From positions 779,442,119 to 779,506,118 of the forward strand of contig NC_081414.1 of the NCBI RefSeq assembly GCF_030272615.1: a stretch of 64,000 nucleotides of DNA. The letters are read 5' to 3'. The stretch comes from Cryptomeria japonica. Lineage: Eukaryota; Streptophyta; Pinopsida; Cupressales; Cupressaceae. This document shows positions 13,101-22,679 of the stretch, in pieces; within the stretch, counting starts at the first letter, position 1; each line of letters begins with the position of its first letter. The translations under genes were made by a program, and so were the position numbers. The notes beneath the pieces were generated by a model that had not been told where the DNA came from, ran no database searches, and worked only from the letters and a program-made list of their open reading frames with translations.

Positions 13101-13966
13101 GTTTAGCTTGAGGGATAGGTAGGTGAGTATAATACTCAGGCCATAACCTTTTATGTCCACGTTTTTCTCTTAAATTTCCCTCGGTCTTCAATCCTAGGAA
13201 TTTACCAGCTTGAGCGACCACCCATACTACATAAGAAGTCATGAAGAACTTCCTTGTTTATTGGACCGCAATCACCTGATTATGGATATTGTAAAAAATA
13301 ATCTTCGACCAATCAAAATTGTGGTCATATAGTGAAACATCCATGTGTGAAAATGTCTACAATCTACCTTCCCAAAGGCTCTGCTCAACATAATAATAAG
13401 GTCTCTTTGGGGTTCCTAAAAATCTGGCCCCAAAATATTTGTTGCTTTAAGACCTATTTTCCTTGGCTCTGATAGTCATGCCTCATGAATGTACATTTTG
13501 TAATTAGAAGTGATATTTATAAATAGTGAAACAACCCGCTCTTCTATTGTCAACAATACCTTTTCCCTTATCAGTATTCCAAGAGTCATTTCTATCATAT
13601 CTGGGGAAAGATCCATAATTACGTTTTCATCAACATCTACATACTGTCCTGTTTCTTCTTGATAATATTTTGCAATGGTGAAGATAAGCTAAGGTGATTG
13701 TATTTCCTGAGGGAAATAGTTGCTTCTACCAAGCCTGATCTTTTGATCCTTTTGTATGGGGCTTCTAATGTATGAGAATCCGCTTGTAATTGAGTCTCAA
13801 TATCTTCTATCTCTATGTGGCCAATCTCCATATCAGTCACCCACTGCACTTTGTCTTCCAGCTTGAAAGCCAAATTCTACCCTTGATATTGGTATTTCAT
13901 CATTATAAGATTCTTGTCTAGCTTCACTTCCTCTTTAGTCTTCTTCTTGCTTGGAGATGGGTCCAT
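10187..13966 (-). pseudogene. Decayed long ORF of segment D (basic N-terminus, low-complexity middle, C-terminal helices)
   Basis: The start is placed at the ATG at 13,966 (MDPSPSKKKTKEEVKLDK); the same frame is used again from 12,196 to the TGA at 10,187-10,189, with excursions to another frame around 13,242-12,523 and several stops. The N-terminal third looks globular (GKFLGLKTEGNLREKRG; then EFYDPYGKLKQMMPKSYEG). The middle is rich in Lys/Glu/Pro/Gln (about 12,100-11,300), and the C-terminal part is strongly helical (ITREDLLVDEMVANLPSYID, then ETLMDEMVGKVESIKEILK). No catalytic motif, zinc knuckle or membrane segment is evident. The layout parallels the ORF of element B, so both may be accessory proteins of LTR elements. 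I do not recognise the family; its function is unknown. Confidence 0.5.
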
Positions 13967-14034
13967 CAATCTACTTTATCTTGCAAGAAGAGATCCATAA
14001 TTAGATACTATATCATATTATAAAATCATCACAT

Positions 14035-14550
14035 AATCCGAAACTCCAAGGTTCGAGGGCATAAAAACCCTTCAAAGAAGCTAATTTCGAGATTCTAGGA
14101 TTTCAGGATCCCGAGTTAAGAAAATTCATAAAACAACTAACTCTGGAACTCTGGGGTTCCGAGGTTTTAGGTTTGGCAAAATACCTAAAAAGGCTAATTT
14201 CAGAACTTTAGAGTTCTAAATTTTCCAGGTGCGTAAAAACATTATAAGGATCAACTTCATAATTTTGGGGTTCCATTGTTCTGAGGTGGGTAAGACTGGT
14301 CAAAATACAAACTTCGGGATTTTGGGGTTCCAAAATCCCAAAATAGGATAAATTTCTCAAGGACAGATCTTCAAAACTCCAAAGTTCTAGATTTCTAGGG
14401 TGAAAACACCAAACTTATAATTAAGCTCAAGGGTTCAGGATTCTAGAACTCCAGAATCTCGGGATGGGTAAAACATCTCAGACAATCACTATAGGTAAGA
14501 TTCAGGTGCCTCAAAATTTTGGGGTTTCGAGATCTCGAATTGAGAAAACT
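14035..14550. repeat. Degenerate repeat array 1 (core like TCTGGGGTTCCGAGGTT)
   Basis: Roughly every 60-80 bases a core of the form AACTYYGGRRTTCTGGGGTTCC recurs with much substitution, separated by AAAACA-rich spacers (for example around 14,050, 14,100, 14,145, 14,270, 14,325, 14,430 and 14,515). It lies in the leader of the D ORF, downstream of the TATA box on the minus strand. Confidence 0.6.
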
Positions 14551-14795
14551 AGGTTTCCGTAAGGTGAAAAATGAAAGAGGCCAAAATTTCTTGAAATCAT
14601 GTAAATATAATCTAACCTTAGTTAAAAGAAATCATGAAAAATAAGAAAGTAAAAATAAACCAAACAAAGGAAACCAACTGGGAAAGGCAATGAGGTGGAA
14701 AACACAGATGAGTGAGGGGGCAAAACGCAGAGAGGGAGAGCTTGAATCGCGTAGAAGTAGAGTGCACAAATGAATGAAAATCATTCATTTCCCCC

Positions 14796-14803
14796 TATTT
14801 ATA
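14796..14803 (-). promoter_or_regulatory. TATA box (TATAAATA)
   Basis: The minus strand reads GGGATATAAATAGGGG here, close to the plant TATA consensus, followed about 30 bases downstream by a pyrimidine-rich start region. It points at the D ORF, whose ATG is about 830 bases downstream, and it sits between the two repeat arrays. Confidence 0.45.
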
Positions 14804-14824
14804 TCCCCTCTTTTGCAATTGTAT

Positions 14825-15320
14825 GACCTCACTAAACATGACCTCAGGATTTCGAGGTTCCGGGATCCCAAGACAAGACAAAGACAAGCTCGTAACTTCG
14901 AGGTCCCGAGGTTCTGAGGCTCTGAACAAAACATGAAGACACACCTTGGGACTCTGAGATTCTGGGATTCCAAGGTAGAACACAAAACAAGATCAGGATT
15001 TCAGGATTCTAAAATTCTGAAGCTAAACACAACTAAACATGAAGAACTCCGTATTCTGGAATTCTGGGATTTTGAGGCTTCGACAAGACAAAAACCACAA
15101 GACTCCAGAACTTTGAGATTCTGGGGTCTTGAACCAACAAAAAAAAATAAGACCTCGGTACTTCAGGGTTTCGAGGTTTTGGGGTCTCAACTTAAAGAAC
15201 AAAAGAGAAAAAGGACAAAGAAACCATTTCATAACTTTGAGGTTCTAGGGTTCCAAAATAGACCAAAAACAAAACAAAGAGCACCTTGGAAATTTGGGAT
15301 TCTGGGGTGCTTAAAACAAA
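14825..15320. repeat. Degenerate repeat array 2 (same core as array 1)
   Basis: The same core as array 1 recurs here (GGATTTCGAGGTTCCGGGAT near 14,848; further copies near 14,900, 14,950, 15,000, 15,055, 15,110, 15,165, 15,240 and 15,295), alternating with AACAAAACA-type spacers. The periodicity leaves a spurious open frame on the plus strand (14,933-15,409), which I do not count as a gene. Confidence 0.6.
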
Positions 15321-15439
15321 AACACAAAGGCAAAGCAAAAAGAAAAAAAAAAGAAAAAACAGAAAAAAGGGGGACCTTCATTTTCAAGTCAAATAAAATG
15401 ATGGGGTGAATATGCAAGGCATAACACTTCCTATATTTC

Positions 15440-16001
15440 CAAAAATAAAGGTATTACCTGATGAGGACCCCTGAGTTTTCCTCATATATTTTTTAAGAAG
15501 AGTGTCGATAAGATCATCAAATTTGATTTTTCTTGCCAATTATTCAGTAGAGAATACAATAAAAAGATGTCTTTGATTTTGTCATCCAAATTTATTCTCA
15601 ACATAATCAATTGTCTAATCAAGGTATTGAAATATTTGAGGCAATTCAACATAAATCATCCTATTATCGTCTTTAAATTGTACAACTTTATGAGGAATTT
15701 TTTTTTTTCAAGACAAAGCCATCTCATACATAGTAAAGAGTTTATCCTATAACTCTTTTGATATCTTTTCTACTGAATCATTGAAGAGAACATTGTTGGA
15801 CAAAGAAAGGAATATTATTTCTCTCACTTTCCTATTTAATTTATCCTACTGCTCATTAGTCATCATATTTGGCTTCTTTGCTTTTTCTTCCATCACAAGT
15901 GATAGATCTCCTTTGATCAATAGTGATTCAAAAAGCACCTTCCACAATCTCAAATTATGCCCTAAGAATTTCTCTAGTCTTTGTTTATCTACTTCCTCCA
16001 T
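15440..16001 (-). pseudogene. Degraded gag of copia element C, N-terminal part
   Basis: The ATG at 16,001 lies about 46 bases after the PBS. The N-terminus reads RLEKFLGHNLRLWKVLFESL, matching the Gag start of Tork-type copia elements (a phi-G-x-N-x-x-x-W-K pattern), followed by KVREIIFLSLSNNVLF and an eroded UBN2 region. Stops at the NEQ* and KEL* positions and frameshifts after 15,700 inactivate it. It ends where segment D begins. Confidence 0.7.
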
Positions 16002-16046
16002 TTTCTGGGAGGTTTATCACAAATTTTGAATTAGCTTCTCAACAGA

Positions 16047-16060
16047 GCTCTAATACCAAT
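16047..16060 (-). other. Primer-binding site of element C
   Basis: The minus strand reads ATTGGTATTAGAGC directly after an LTR end of the form ATTCAACA. It is one base off the TGGTATCAGAGC complement of plant initiator Met-tRNA used by copia elements. Confidence 0.8.
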
Positions 16061-17090
16061 TGTTGAATAATTAAGAGTAATTAAAAAAAATTGAAAATAG
16101 AATTAAAGATTTGAAAAAATGAACAAGATGTTGACCTATTTGTCATTGTTGTCATTGATATCATGGTTGTTGTTATTATTCGGCATGTATTTAAGTGATC
16201 AAATTGAGAAATTTTTCTTTATTTTCTTATCTTGTTTGCTCAATTTTGAGGTCCAGTATTTTGTATTTCCAGAAGCTTCTTTTCAGTCCAGCCATATCTA
16301 GATATGATAATTGCACATGTTTTGAGATCCAGTCCTATCTGGATATGCTATGATGCGCACTTCTAAAGTTTTTAGTTGAAAGTTGACACCGCATAGAGCC
16401 ACCTAGATTGTTGTAGCGTGTGGTTAGTTATGGTCTCATCCACTCCAACTGAGTTGACTTAACAATCAAATAATGTAAATATATATTAGTGAGTATATCA
16501 TATGCTAATGGTATGGTTGTTGAAAGACAACTATTTTGATGTACTATATGTGAAAGAATTGCGATTATGTTTTGTGTGCAAGTTTGATACAACAAATTTA
16601 TATAACAACTTATGTACTTGAAGAGAACTATATTCCATGCATATGTTAGGTGCACTTGTAATAGTTCAAATTTTGTATACCAGTTGTATACTATACTATT
16701 CCTGAGAGTATCATCTCTCCATGTTTTTTCCCAAATTGGTTTTTCCACGTACAAATTTGGTGTTATGTGTTATGACTCCATTTTATTTACTACATTTCAA
16801 TTATGTTATGTCATTGGTTAATCAAAAGTTTGAATAAGTTCAATAGAATACTGATTCACCCCTCCCCTCTTAGTATTTTTGTGGTTCAACACAAGGCACA
16901 AAACATCAAATTTATAGTGGTTCACCAATATGACTACAACCACTTTCAAGCTGGGGAAATCTCTTAATAATCACTATTTTATGATCATACTATAATAAAT
17001 ACCTGGTAATTTCTACTAGTTTCCAACTCCACAACCAAATTAAATTCTCCCACTCCTCCACCGACTACATTAAAGCTTTCCATTTAAAAA
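16061..17090 (-). repeat. 5' LTR of element C, interrupted by a solo LTR
   Basis: Immediately upstream of the PBS on the minus strand, the LTR end (16,061-16,128) continues beyond the inserted LTR at about 16,897. There the minus strand carries the copia R-region wording GGTGAACCACTATAAATTTG. The outer boundary near 17,090 is a guess. Confidence 0.55.
16129..16891 (+). mobile_element. Solo LTR (763 bp), plus orientation
   Basis: It starts TGTTGACC and ends GGTTCAACA and holds the LTR landmarks in plus orientation: TTGTCATTGATATCATGG near the start, GTTTTTTCCCAAATTGGTTTTTCC near 16,720, and TTCACCCCTCCCCTC near the end. It is flanked by CAAGA (16,124-16,128) and CAAGG (16,892-16,896), a TSD with one mismatch. 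No PBS or internal sequence follows, so it is a solo LTR left by LTR-LTR recombination. Confidence 0.8.
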
Positions 17091-17159
17091 TGTCATTGAT
17101 AGAAGAGTCTAGATAGAAACGTGAGTAAGTAAAGGGAAATTCTAAGGATTGTTGTATCC

Positions 17160-17291
17160 TTATAAGACCTATATAAAAGTAGGTGGATGTAATCATTTCA
17201 GCAGGTAATAAAAACATATTTTTGTTACTATGAAATAACACTTTGTTTTACTTTCTCTTTCCATTGCCCATTGACATAGTGGTATTAGAAC
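17160..17291 (+). repeat. LTR 3' end with TATA, polyA signal and PBS (element E fragment)
   Basis: CCTATATAAAAG at about 17,169-17,179, AATAAA at 17,207-17,212 and an end TTGACA at 17,276 are followed by TGGTATTAGAAC at 17,280-17,291, a degenerate Met-tRNA PBS. This is the 3' part of a plus-strand LTR of a different type from its neighbours. The start of the LTR could not be found. Confidence 0.55.
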
Positions 17292-17630
17292 TTTTTAGTG
17301 TTTTCTATGATTTCTTATCATGTTATCAAAGCCCAAGGTTTTTGAGAAGAAAGTGTGTTGAAATTTGTGTTGGTGCGTTGGAGTTTTTGGTCCAGATCAT
17401 AGTCAAGAGTTTACTATTTATCATGGGAGAAGATTGAAGAGCTAGTGTTTGGCAAAGCTAAGAAGAGCCTCCTTCGATAGAAGATTGCTCAAAGTATAGT
17501 GATCTTGGGAAATTTTAGAAAACTTTGCAACTAGTGAATGCAGTAGTAGGATTCAAGGGGACAACTACAAGAAGAAATCCCCTCACACCAGTATTCATCT
17601 TGTTCTTCAAGAAGGGCTCACTGTGAAGGT
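17292..17630 (+). other. Leader or gag-start remnant of element E
   Basis: An ATG at about 17,422 opens a short frame with two early stops; later residues include KTLQLVNAVVGFKGTTTRR. It follows the PBS, so it may be an eroded gag start, but the family is not recognisable. It ends at the LTR starting at 17,631. Confidence 0.3.
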
Positions 17631-18087
17631 TGTTGGATATTGTGGAGATGTTTATTGGAATGATGTGTTGTCATTGATGTCAACATATTCTTTTGTGTAT
17701 TCCAGTGTTGTAGTCAGATTAAATAAGTTGGTTTCACTAGTGTGTTATAGTTGAGTTCTTGCAGTTTAATGGGTTTTGAGATATGTATGTCTAGTTGATT
17801 CAACATAAGTTTTAGTGGTCCACATGGTGATTTGATTGAATTATGAGATCTAGTATTGAGGTTGGTTTTTAGTTGTTTGTGTTATTTGGTATTCGGGTTT
17901 GTGCTCTACATTGCTCTAGAATTACAACATCTTTGATTGCATATTTGATAGAGTGTTTGGAACATTCATACATGTCCTCAATTTAGATGGTTCATGATTT
18001 GGAGGTTTGCAAGTGAATATTTTAGTTTAACATTCAGTTCAACATATATTCTTAAGGTTTGGTATAATAATGATGGAGATTCTATGG
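17631..18087 (+). repeat. LTR fragment F, 5' part
   Basis: It starts TGTTGGATATTGTGG and contains GTTGTCATTGATGTCAAC about 40 bases in, the standard beginning of the copia LTRs in this window. It is interrupted at 18,088 by repeat X. The LTR-type sequence at about 20,534-21,262 may be its continuation. Confidence 0.55.
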
Positions 18088-18340
18088 TGTAGTCACGGTG
18101 AGGAGGTTCCTCAAAGAAAACAATTCAGACCGTACAAGAGGAGTAAACACAATAGAAAAAAGGCAATCTGATGGAGCTAATGTAGAACTAAATGAATTAT
18201 ATTATAAATATCATTTACAACCTATCGACAACATGCGGGCTACAAGGTTTGGCTCACTATCATGAGTACATACATGCTCAATTATAATATCAATCAAATT
18301 TGGACCTCTTAATCTTAACATCTATCTCTTTATTCTAAGA
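18088..18340 (-). repeat. Terminal-repeat-like block X (homologous to Y)
   Basis: It begins TGTAGTCACGGTGAGGAGG and aligns over about 250 bases with 21,265-21,505 (shared GAGTAAACACAAT, CTAAATGAATTA, CTACAAG, GACCTC). The minus-strand end ...GACTACA resembles the end of block Z, which is followed by a PBS, so X is probably a diverged LTR of the same small family. Confidence 0.5.
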
Positions 18341-18406
18341 ACAAGTTTCTAGAAGCTCAGATACATTGATTTATATGATCAAGAGAGATCCGCATTGGCC
18401 CAAGAA

Positions 18407-19967
18407 GAATCAAATACCAATGAACAAAATGAAATGTTTAAAAATGTTAATCCTATGAGGATCCGATTAATACTAAGAGGGAGGGTGAATCAGTATTAAG
18501 ACCAATTGAAACTTTAACTCCAAAAAGTTCTTATCTTAGATCTGAAATATCTCAACTTCTGTAATTAGATCTAATAACCTCTTTATCAGATTTGCTTAAC
18601 ACATTTAATCAAATCATTTACCAATACTCTCACCAACAAAGCATTCATATAAACTTGATCAGTTACTAGCTCATTAACCTTATCAATCATTTCAAAAACT
18701 TTCACAAGCAACTTCTTATCAGTGTCGGTAACCTCTAATAAACTTTTGATAAAACATCATAACCGGTGTCTCAGAAATAATGTGTGAAATGAAATATAAA
18801 TAAAAATATCACATGAAAAATATTCCACACATAAACACCATAATTTTTTGATGTGGAAACCCAATTTGGGAAAAACCATGGTGGGAGTTGGCACCCACAA
18901 ATATTTGTACTCTTTCAAAGTACACCATGTTAGGAGCTTGCAATATGCCCTGTTAGGAGCAGATCTTGTTAGGAGTCACCTAGTTAGGGGGATTTTCCTT
19001 CCAGCCTGGTTAGGATCTTGATGATGTGTTAAGATCAAACTCGTGAGATGATTTAACACTCTTTTGAGAGTTTCCCTGTTAGGGGACTTAAATGTTTCAG
19101 GCCTTTTAGGACCTACCCGGTTAAGGGATTTAACCTGCTGCAACTGTTAGGGAACAACAGTGAAAGAATGATCTATTAATTGCACTTCTCTACTTGCTTG
19201 ATCAGATCTAGTTATACACAAAACTCTGCAACTCTCTGGAAGATCTCACACTTTACTTGGATGGCTTAACACATTCTCTAAGACCACCAACACAATGAAC
19301 ATTAATTGTGTCAACATAAATAGACATCTCAACTAGGTTTGCCACAAAACCCTAGTTACATCTTGAATTTATAATTAGATCACAAGAGATCATCATATAT
19401 CATTATACAAATCATTACAACAAATTAAAATGTAATATCAACCGTTGGTTGAACATAACCCATCACAAAAATCTGATTTGTATCCACAAAAAACTCTACT
19501 AAGCATTTCGTTGATTCCCAAAAAAATCTTCCTTGAATCACGTCAAAACTGCTATCAAATATTTCATGTAGGTTGTGTCATTTTACCAACTTGATGTAGA
19601 CTCACCGTCGATCACCATCATAAAAAAAATCATTACCGGTTTGATTATTTCATCACCAGTCCTTAAACCCTACTAAAACCTTAGCAAAACTTCATCAGAA
19701 ATTTGAAACACACCTTCCAGTAATCATCACAAGTTCCAGTTTTGGTTGCATACACCTTTCCATGATACAAGTTCACCATCCAAACTGCAAATCACCAATC
19801 ATCTCTAATCAATTAATCCAATCAAAACAACTATGTTTTACAGGTTAAAGTCCTATTTCATAGACTTTGGTTCTCTATCGATAAACCATGTCTTTCGGTA
19901 AACCAAATCGATGACAAACCAAAACATTGGGAAAAATAGTTGATATTAGTTGCCATCAATGACAACA
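18407..19967 (-). repeat. Minus-strand LTR G with adjacent PBS
   Basis: On the minus strand the LTR starts at about 19,967 (TGTTGTCATTGATGGCAAC), includes ...GGTTTTTCCCAAATTGGGTTTCC at about 18,885-18,850, and ends near 18,421. TTGGTATTTGATTC (18,420-18,407) follows as a degenerate Met-tRNA PBS. Between 18,930 and 19,170 a short motif, CCTAACAGG/GTTAGGGG, recurs at irregular spacing. No gag follows. Confidence 0.55.
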
Positions 19968-20533
19968 CAAATAACTAATCATGTCATCTATTCATATAAT
20001 CTCAATCTCTTCATCACAAATAGACTTCTATCCTTTACTGGTGTAGTCATCCAATGTCAACTGCATCACCTAATCTGTATCAGTTATACCAAATGCCAAC
20101 CAAAAACACTAGGTCATCCTCCACCAAAGAGAATCCTTTGAAATTTCCAAAGGATAAAGTTTGGACCAAAGGGAAGTTTAGCCACATGCAAAGGAACATT
20201 GGAAACAAAAAATTGCAGCTTCACAAGCTACAAAAATGATCCACAATATTTGCCAATAGCCAAAAATAGGTCCAAGCGGTTTTAGTGTTCTAAGCCATAA
20301 AACTGTCTCCGATTCTAGAAATGATAACTTAGCAAGAAAAGATCCAAACATCTCATAGAACAAGGATAAGTTAGATGAACATATCCATGACAAAATTCAG
20401 TTGCACAAGATTCGATGAGCAAACGCAAAGAAATGCAAAATGAAATGCAAAATAGGAACAAACTGAAAAGAAAATGTTTTTGTTGATGCAAGATTGCCAG
20501 GAACCAGGGATGCTCTTGCATCATTCTAGTAAG
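19968..20533. other. No recognisable gene
   Basis: Only short open frames occur on either strand and none matches a family I know. It lies between LTR fragments and is probably eroded retroelement sequence. Confidence 0.4.
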
Positions 20534-21262
20534 TGGTGATGTTGCAGTTTTTCATGTGGTGATTCACATTGCTTGTGGATGTTTTTAGATTGTGTTCTAT
20601 CTATGTTGATGGTTCGCATTGATAATTGTATGGGCTATTGATCATTTTGTTGATTTGGTGTTCTCCATGTTATGCGATATTTTTGGTTATTGTACCATGT
20701 TGCGGATGTTCGAGGCATAATTCTTGTTGGTGGTTTTTGGTTGCAATATTGATTTAGGTCCACACTATGTCTTACCCAACATTGTTTTGATCTTCATATA
20801 TTGGTGTAGTGTGTGAGGTTATTTTTTTGTAACTTGTATTGAGGGTTTAGCTGACCTTGAAATATAGGTTGATGATTTGTATAAATATATGTAATATTCA
20901 TGTGATAGTTGTATCTATCTGTGCAAACATTGATTTGATCTTTCAATAGTAGAGGAGAAGTGCAAAAGGGTGTGAAAAAGTATGGAAGAGTAGAGTTTAA
21001 GTATATGTGCTTAACAATAACTATAACTAGGCATGAAAATATGTTATTTTTTCAAATCGTGATCCTCTGGATGTAATCCGAATGTCTTTGTAAGCTAGTG
21101 AGCCTTACCCAGGGTTGTATCCCTTCTTGTCTTTTGATTTGAGCAGTGAGCTCTAGACAGTGTGCCTAAATGCATGTGCATTCCCCATTGTAATATTTTC
21201 ACTTACTCCTAATAGGGTATTATCTCATTGTGGGTAGGTTCCCACCATGGTTTTTCCCTCAT
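20534..21262 (+). repeat. Plus-strand copia LTR, 3' part
   Basis: It contains a TATA-like ATAAATATATG near 20,880, the GTAAGCTAGTGAGCC...GCAGTGAGCTC block at 21,090-21,150 (very like 6,025-6,075 in the LTR of B), and CCCACCATGGTTTTTCCCTCATA at 21,241-21,263. The sequence switches to block Y where the last 150-200 bases of the LTR should be. It may be the continuation of fragment F. Confidence 0.5.
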
Positions 21263-21264
21263 AC

Positions 21265-21505
21265 AGTCATGGTTAGGAGGTACCTCAATGAGATCTATCT
21301 GAACCATGTAGCAAGAGTAAACACAATGAAAGAAAGACAAGATGGTGGAGGAAATGCAAAACTAAATGAATTAGATCATAAAAATTGTTTAGAAATAATC
21401 GGTCACATCCGAGCTACAAGATTTAGCTCATTGTCTTGCTACATAGATGGTCTATTATAGAATTGGTCAACTCCAGACCTCCAAATCTTAAGATATATCT
21501 TCCAT
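21265..21505 (-). repeat. Terminal-repeat-like block Y (homologous to X)
   Basis: It aligns with X over its whole length in the same orientation. About 280 bases to its right is a minus-strand PBS belonging to block Z, so Y may be the 3' LTR and Z the 5' LTR of a very small element. Confidence 0.45.
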
Positions 21506-21788
21506 ATATTCTAGAATTTGGTTTGGTGATCTCTTCATAGGTACTTGCAACTGCCTTAGCTTCAGTGGTCTGAATACAAGTTCCAATTGTCTCTCCTCGG
21601 TGATCTATTGGACACCCTTGCAGCCTACCTCAATCGATGATCTGTTCAAGACAACCTACCAACTACCTCACATTATTGCTTCTAGGTTTGGTGGTCTACT
21701 TGCAAGCCTTGTACTGCCTCAAAGTTCAATAATCTGAATAAGTCTTCAACCTACCTCAGGTTCCCTTCTTCCAACATGTTCACAACCA

Positions 21789-22070
21789 GCTCTATGCTTT
21801 AATACCATCTAATGTAGTTAAGGTAGGAAGGTCCAATGAAGGGTAGCCCCACCTTATAGCCTAAAACATATACACCATGAAGGATATCGGTAACCAGTTG
21901 ACACAACACAAGGTATAATCGGGGAAAATAGAGAAAGAGCAATCCTTATAATATTTTAATGAATTACATATGCCCTGAGACTTTACAAATGCTAGGCCCT
22001 AGCCCGAGATAAAAAAATGGTTCAAACAACTTAATTTCCTAATCTGAAAGATCATCTACCTTTGACTCTA
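21789..22070 (-). repeat. LTR-like block Z with PBS
   Basis: The minus strand reads CTTAACTACA (LTR end, 21,822-21,813), then TTAGATGGTATTAAAGC and ATAGAGC, a PBS close to TGGTATCAGAGC-ATAG-AGC. Z shares with X and Y the TGTAGT..AGG start, an ACACAA..AAAGA-GCAAT stretch and TAATGAATTA. Its outer end is uncertain. Confidence 0.5.
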
Positions 22071-22679
22071 TCCTCTACTCCGTCTATATCTAGACCTCAG
22101 TCTACCAGACCAAAACACCTCAACACCTCTAAAATATACATCTTTTCCGATTCTTATCCTTCCCAGTTCTCCTCCTCCTTAAATCCATCTCTTTACTTCC
22201 CCTTTAGATCATCCGCAAACCTCAACAACTTAATCAAGTCATCCAAAATGCTCTAGTTTATTATGGAACATGTAAACAAAAACACATCGGCCAAATCACC
22301 AAGAACACATCCAAAAATTCTTAGGACTTTGAGAGAACCCCCAAGATCATCGACCAGGTCAAAAACAATACTCCCATATGATCCACAAGTCACAAAAACC
22401 ATCAGTAACCCAATTCTTCTTCGCCCCACACATTGTAAGAATAACTGGTAAGAACACACCATCACCAGACCAATACTAGAATCGATATCTCATCAGAATC
22501 AAATCCAAATGCCATGAATTTCGAATATGTTTAAGTCAAGTACAACTAGATGCTAAATCCAAATCTGCAGCTCTAAATTCACAAATAGAAATAAATACAA
22601 CAATCTTCAAGATCACCTCCTTGGTAATCAGCAACTCCACGATCAACTACTCCAATCAGAAGAATTTATCGACTGCCCC
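22071..22679. other. No recognisable gene
   Basis: C- and A-rich on the plus strand with short open frames only. It may be the outer (U3) part of LTR Z; no conserved motif was recognised. Confidence 0.4.

Larger units (their letters stand above)
9251..15430 (-). mobile_element. Inserted segment D of unknown class, carrying a long coiled-coil ORF
   Basis: D separates the gag of element C (ending near 15,440) from its CCHC region (starting near 9,250), so it is an insertion. A possible left boundary is TGATAAC near 9303 and a possible right boundary is ATAACA at 15,421-15,426, which would give GTTATCA/TGTTAT-type termini, but I could not match a TSD. Inside, on the minus strand, are a TATA box (14,796-14,803), a leader rich in a degenerate repeat, a decayed 1,260-codon ORF (13,966-10,187) and a downstream block with TATA and AATAAA signals. 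No reverse transcriptase or transposase is visible. It is probably a non-autonomous retroelement; a captured host gene is the alternative. Confidence 0.45.
6900..17090 (-). mobile_element. Ty1-copia element C, split by insertion D and by a solo LTR
   Basis: On the minus strand the parts are in correct order: LTR (from about 17,090 down to 16,061), PBS (16,060-16,047), gag (16,001-15,440), then after segment D the CCHC/protease/integrase/RT remnants (9,250-6,917). The RT portion ends soon after its start, so the RT core, RNase H and 3' LTR are missing. Gag and pol style differ from element A: the protease is followed by a GRVYLGDNE segment and VRHVPKLKRNLIS, as in the Tork/Retrofit-like copia lineages. 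Confidence 0.7.

Noticed and set aside
14933-15409. 158-codon open frame on the plus strand
   Set aside because: It is produced by the degenerate repeat array (FWDSKV/FWDFEA/FWGLEP-like recurrences) and overlaps the promoter side of the D ORF; there is no independent sign of a gene.
22062-22465. Overlapping 60-70-codon open frames on both strands
   Set aside because: Composition-driven in a C/A-rich stretch beside LTR Z; no motif or neighbouring support.
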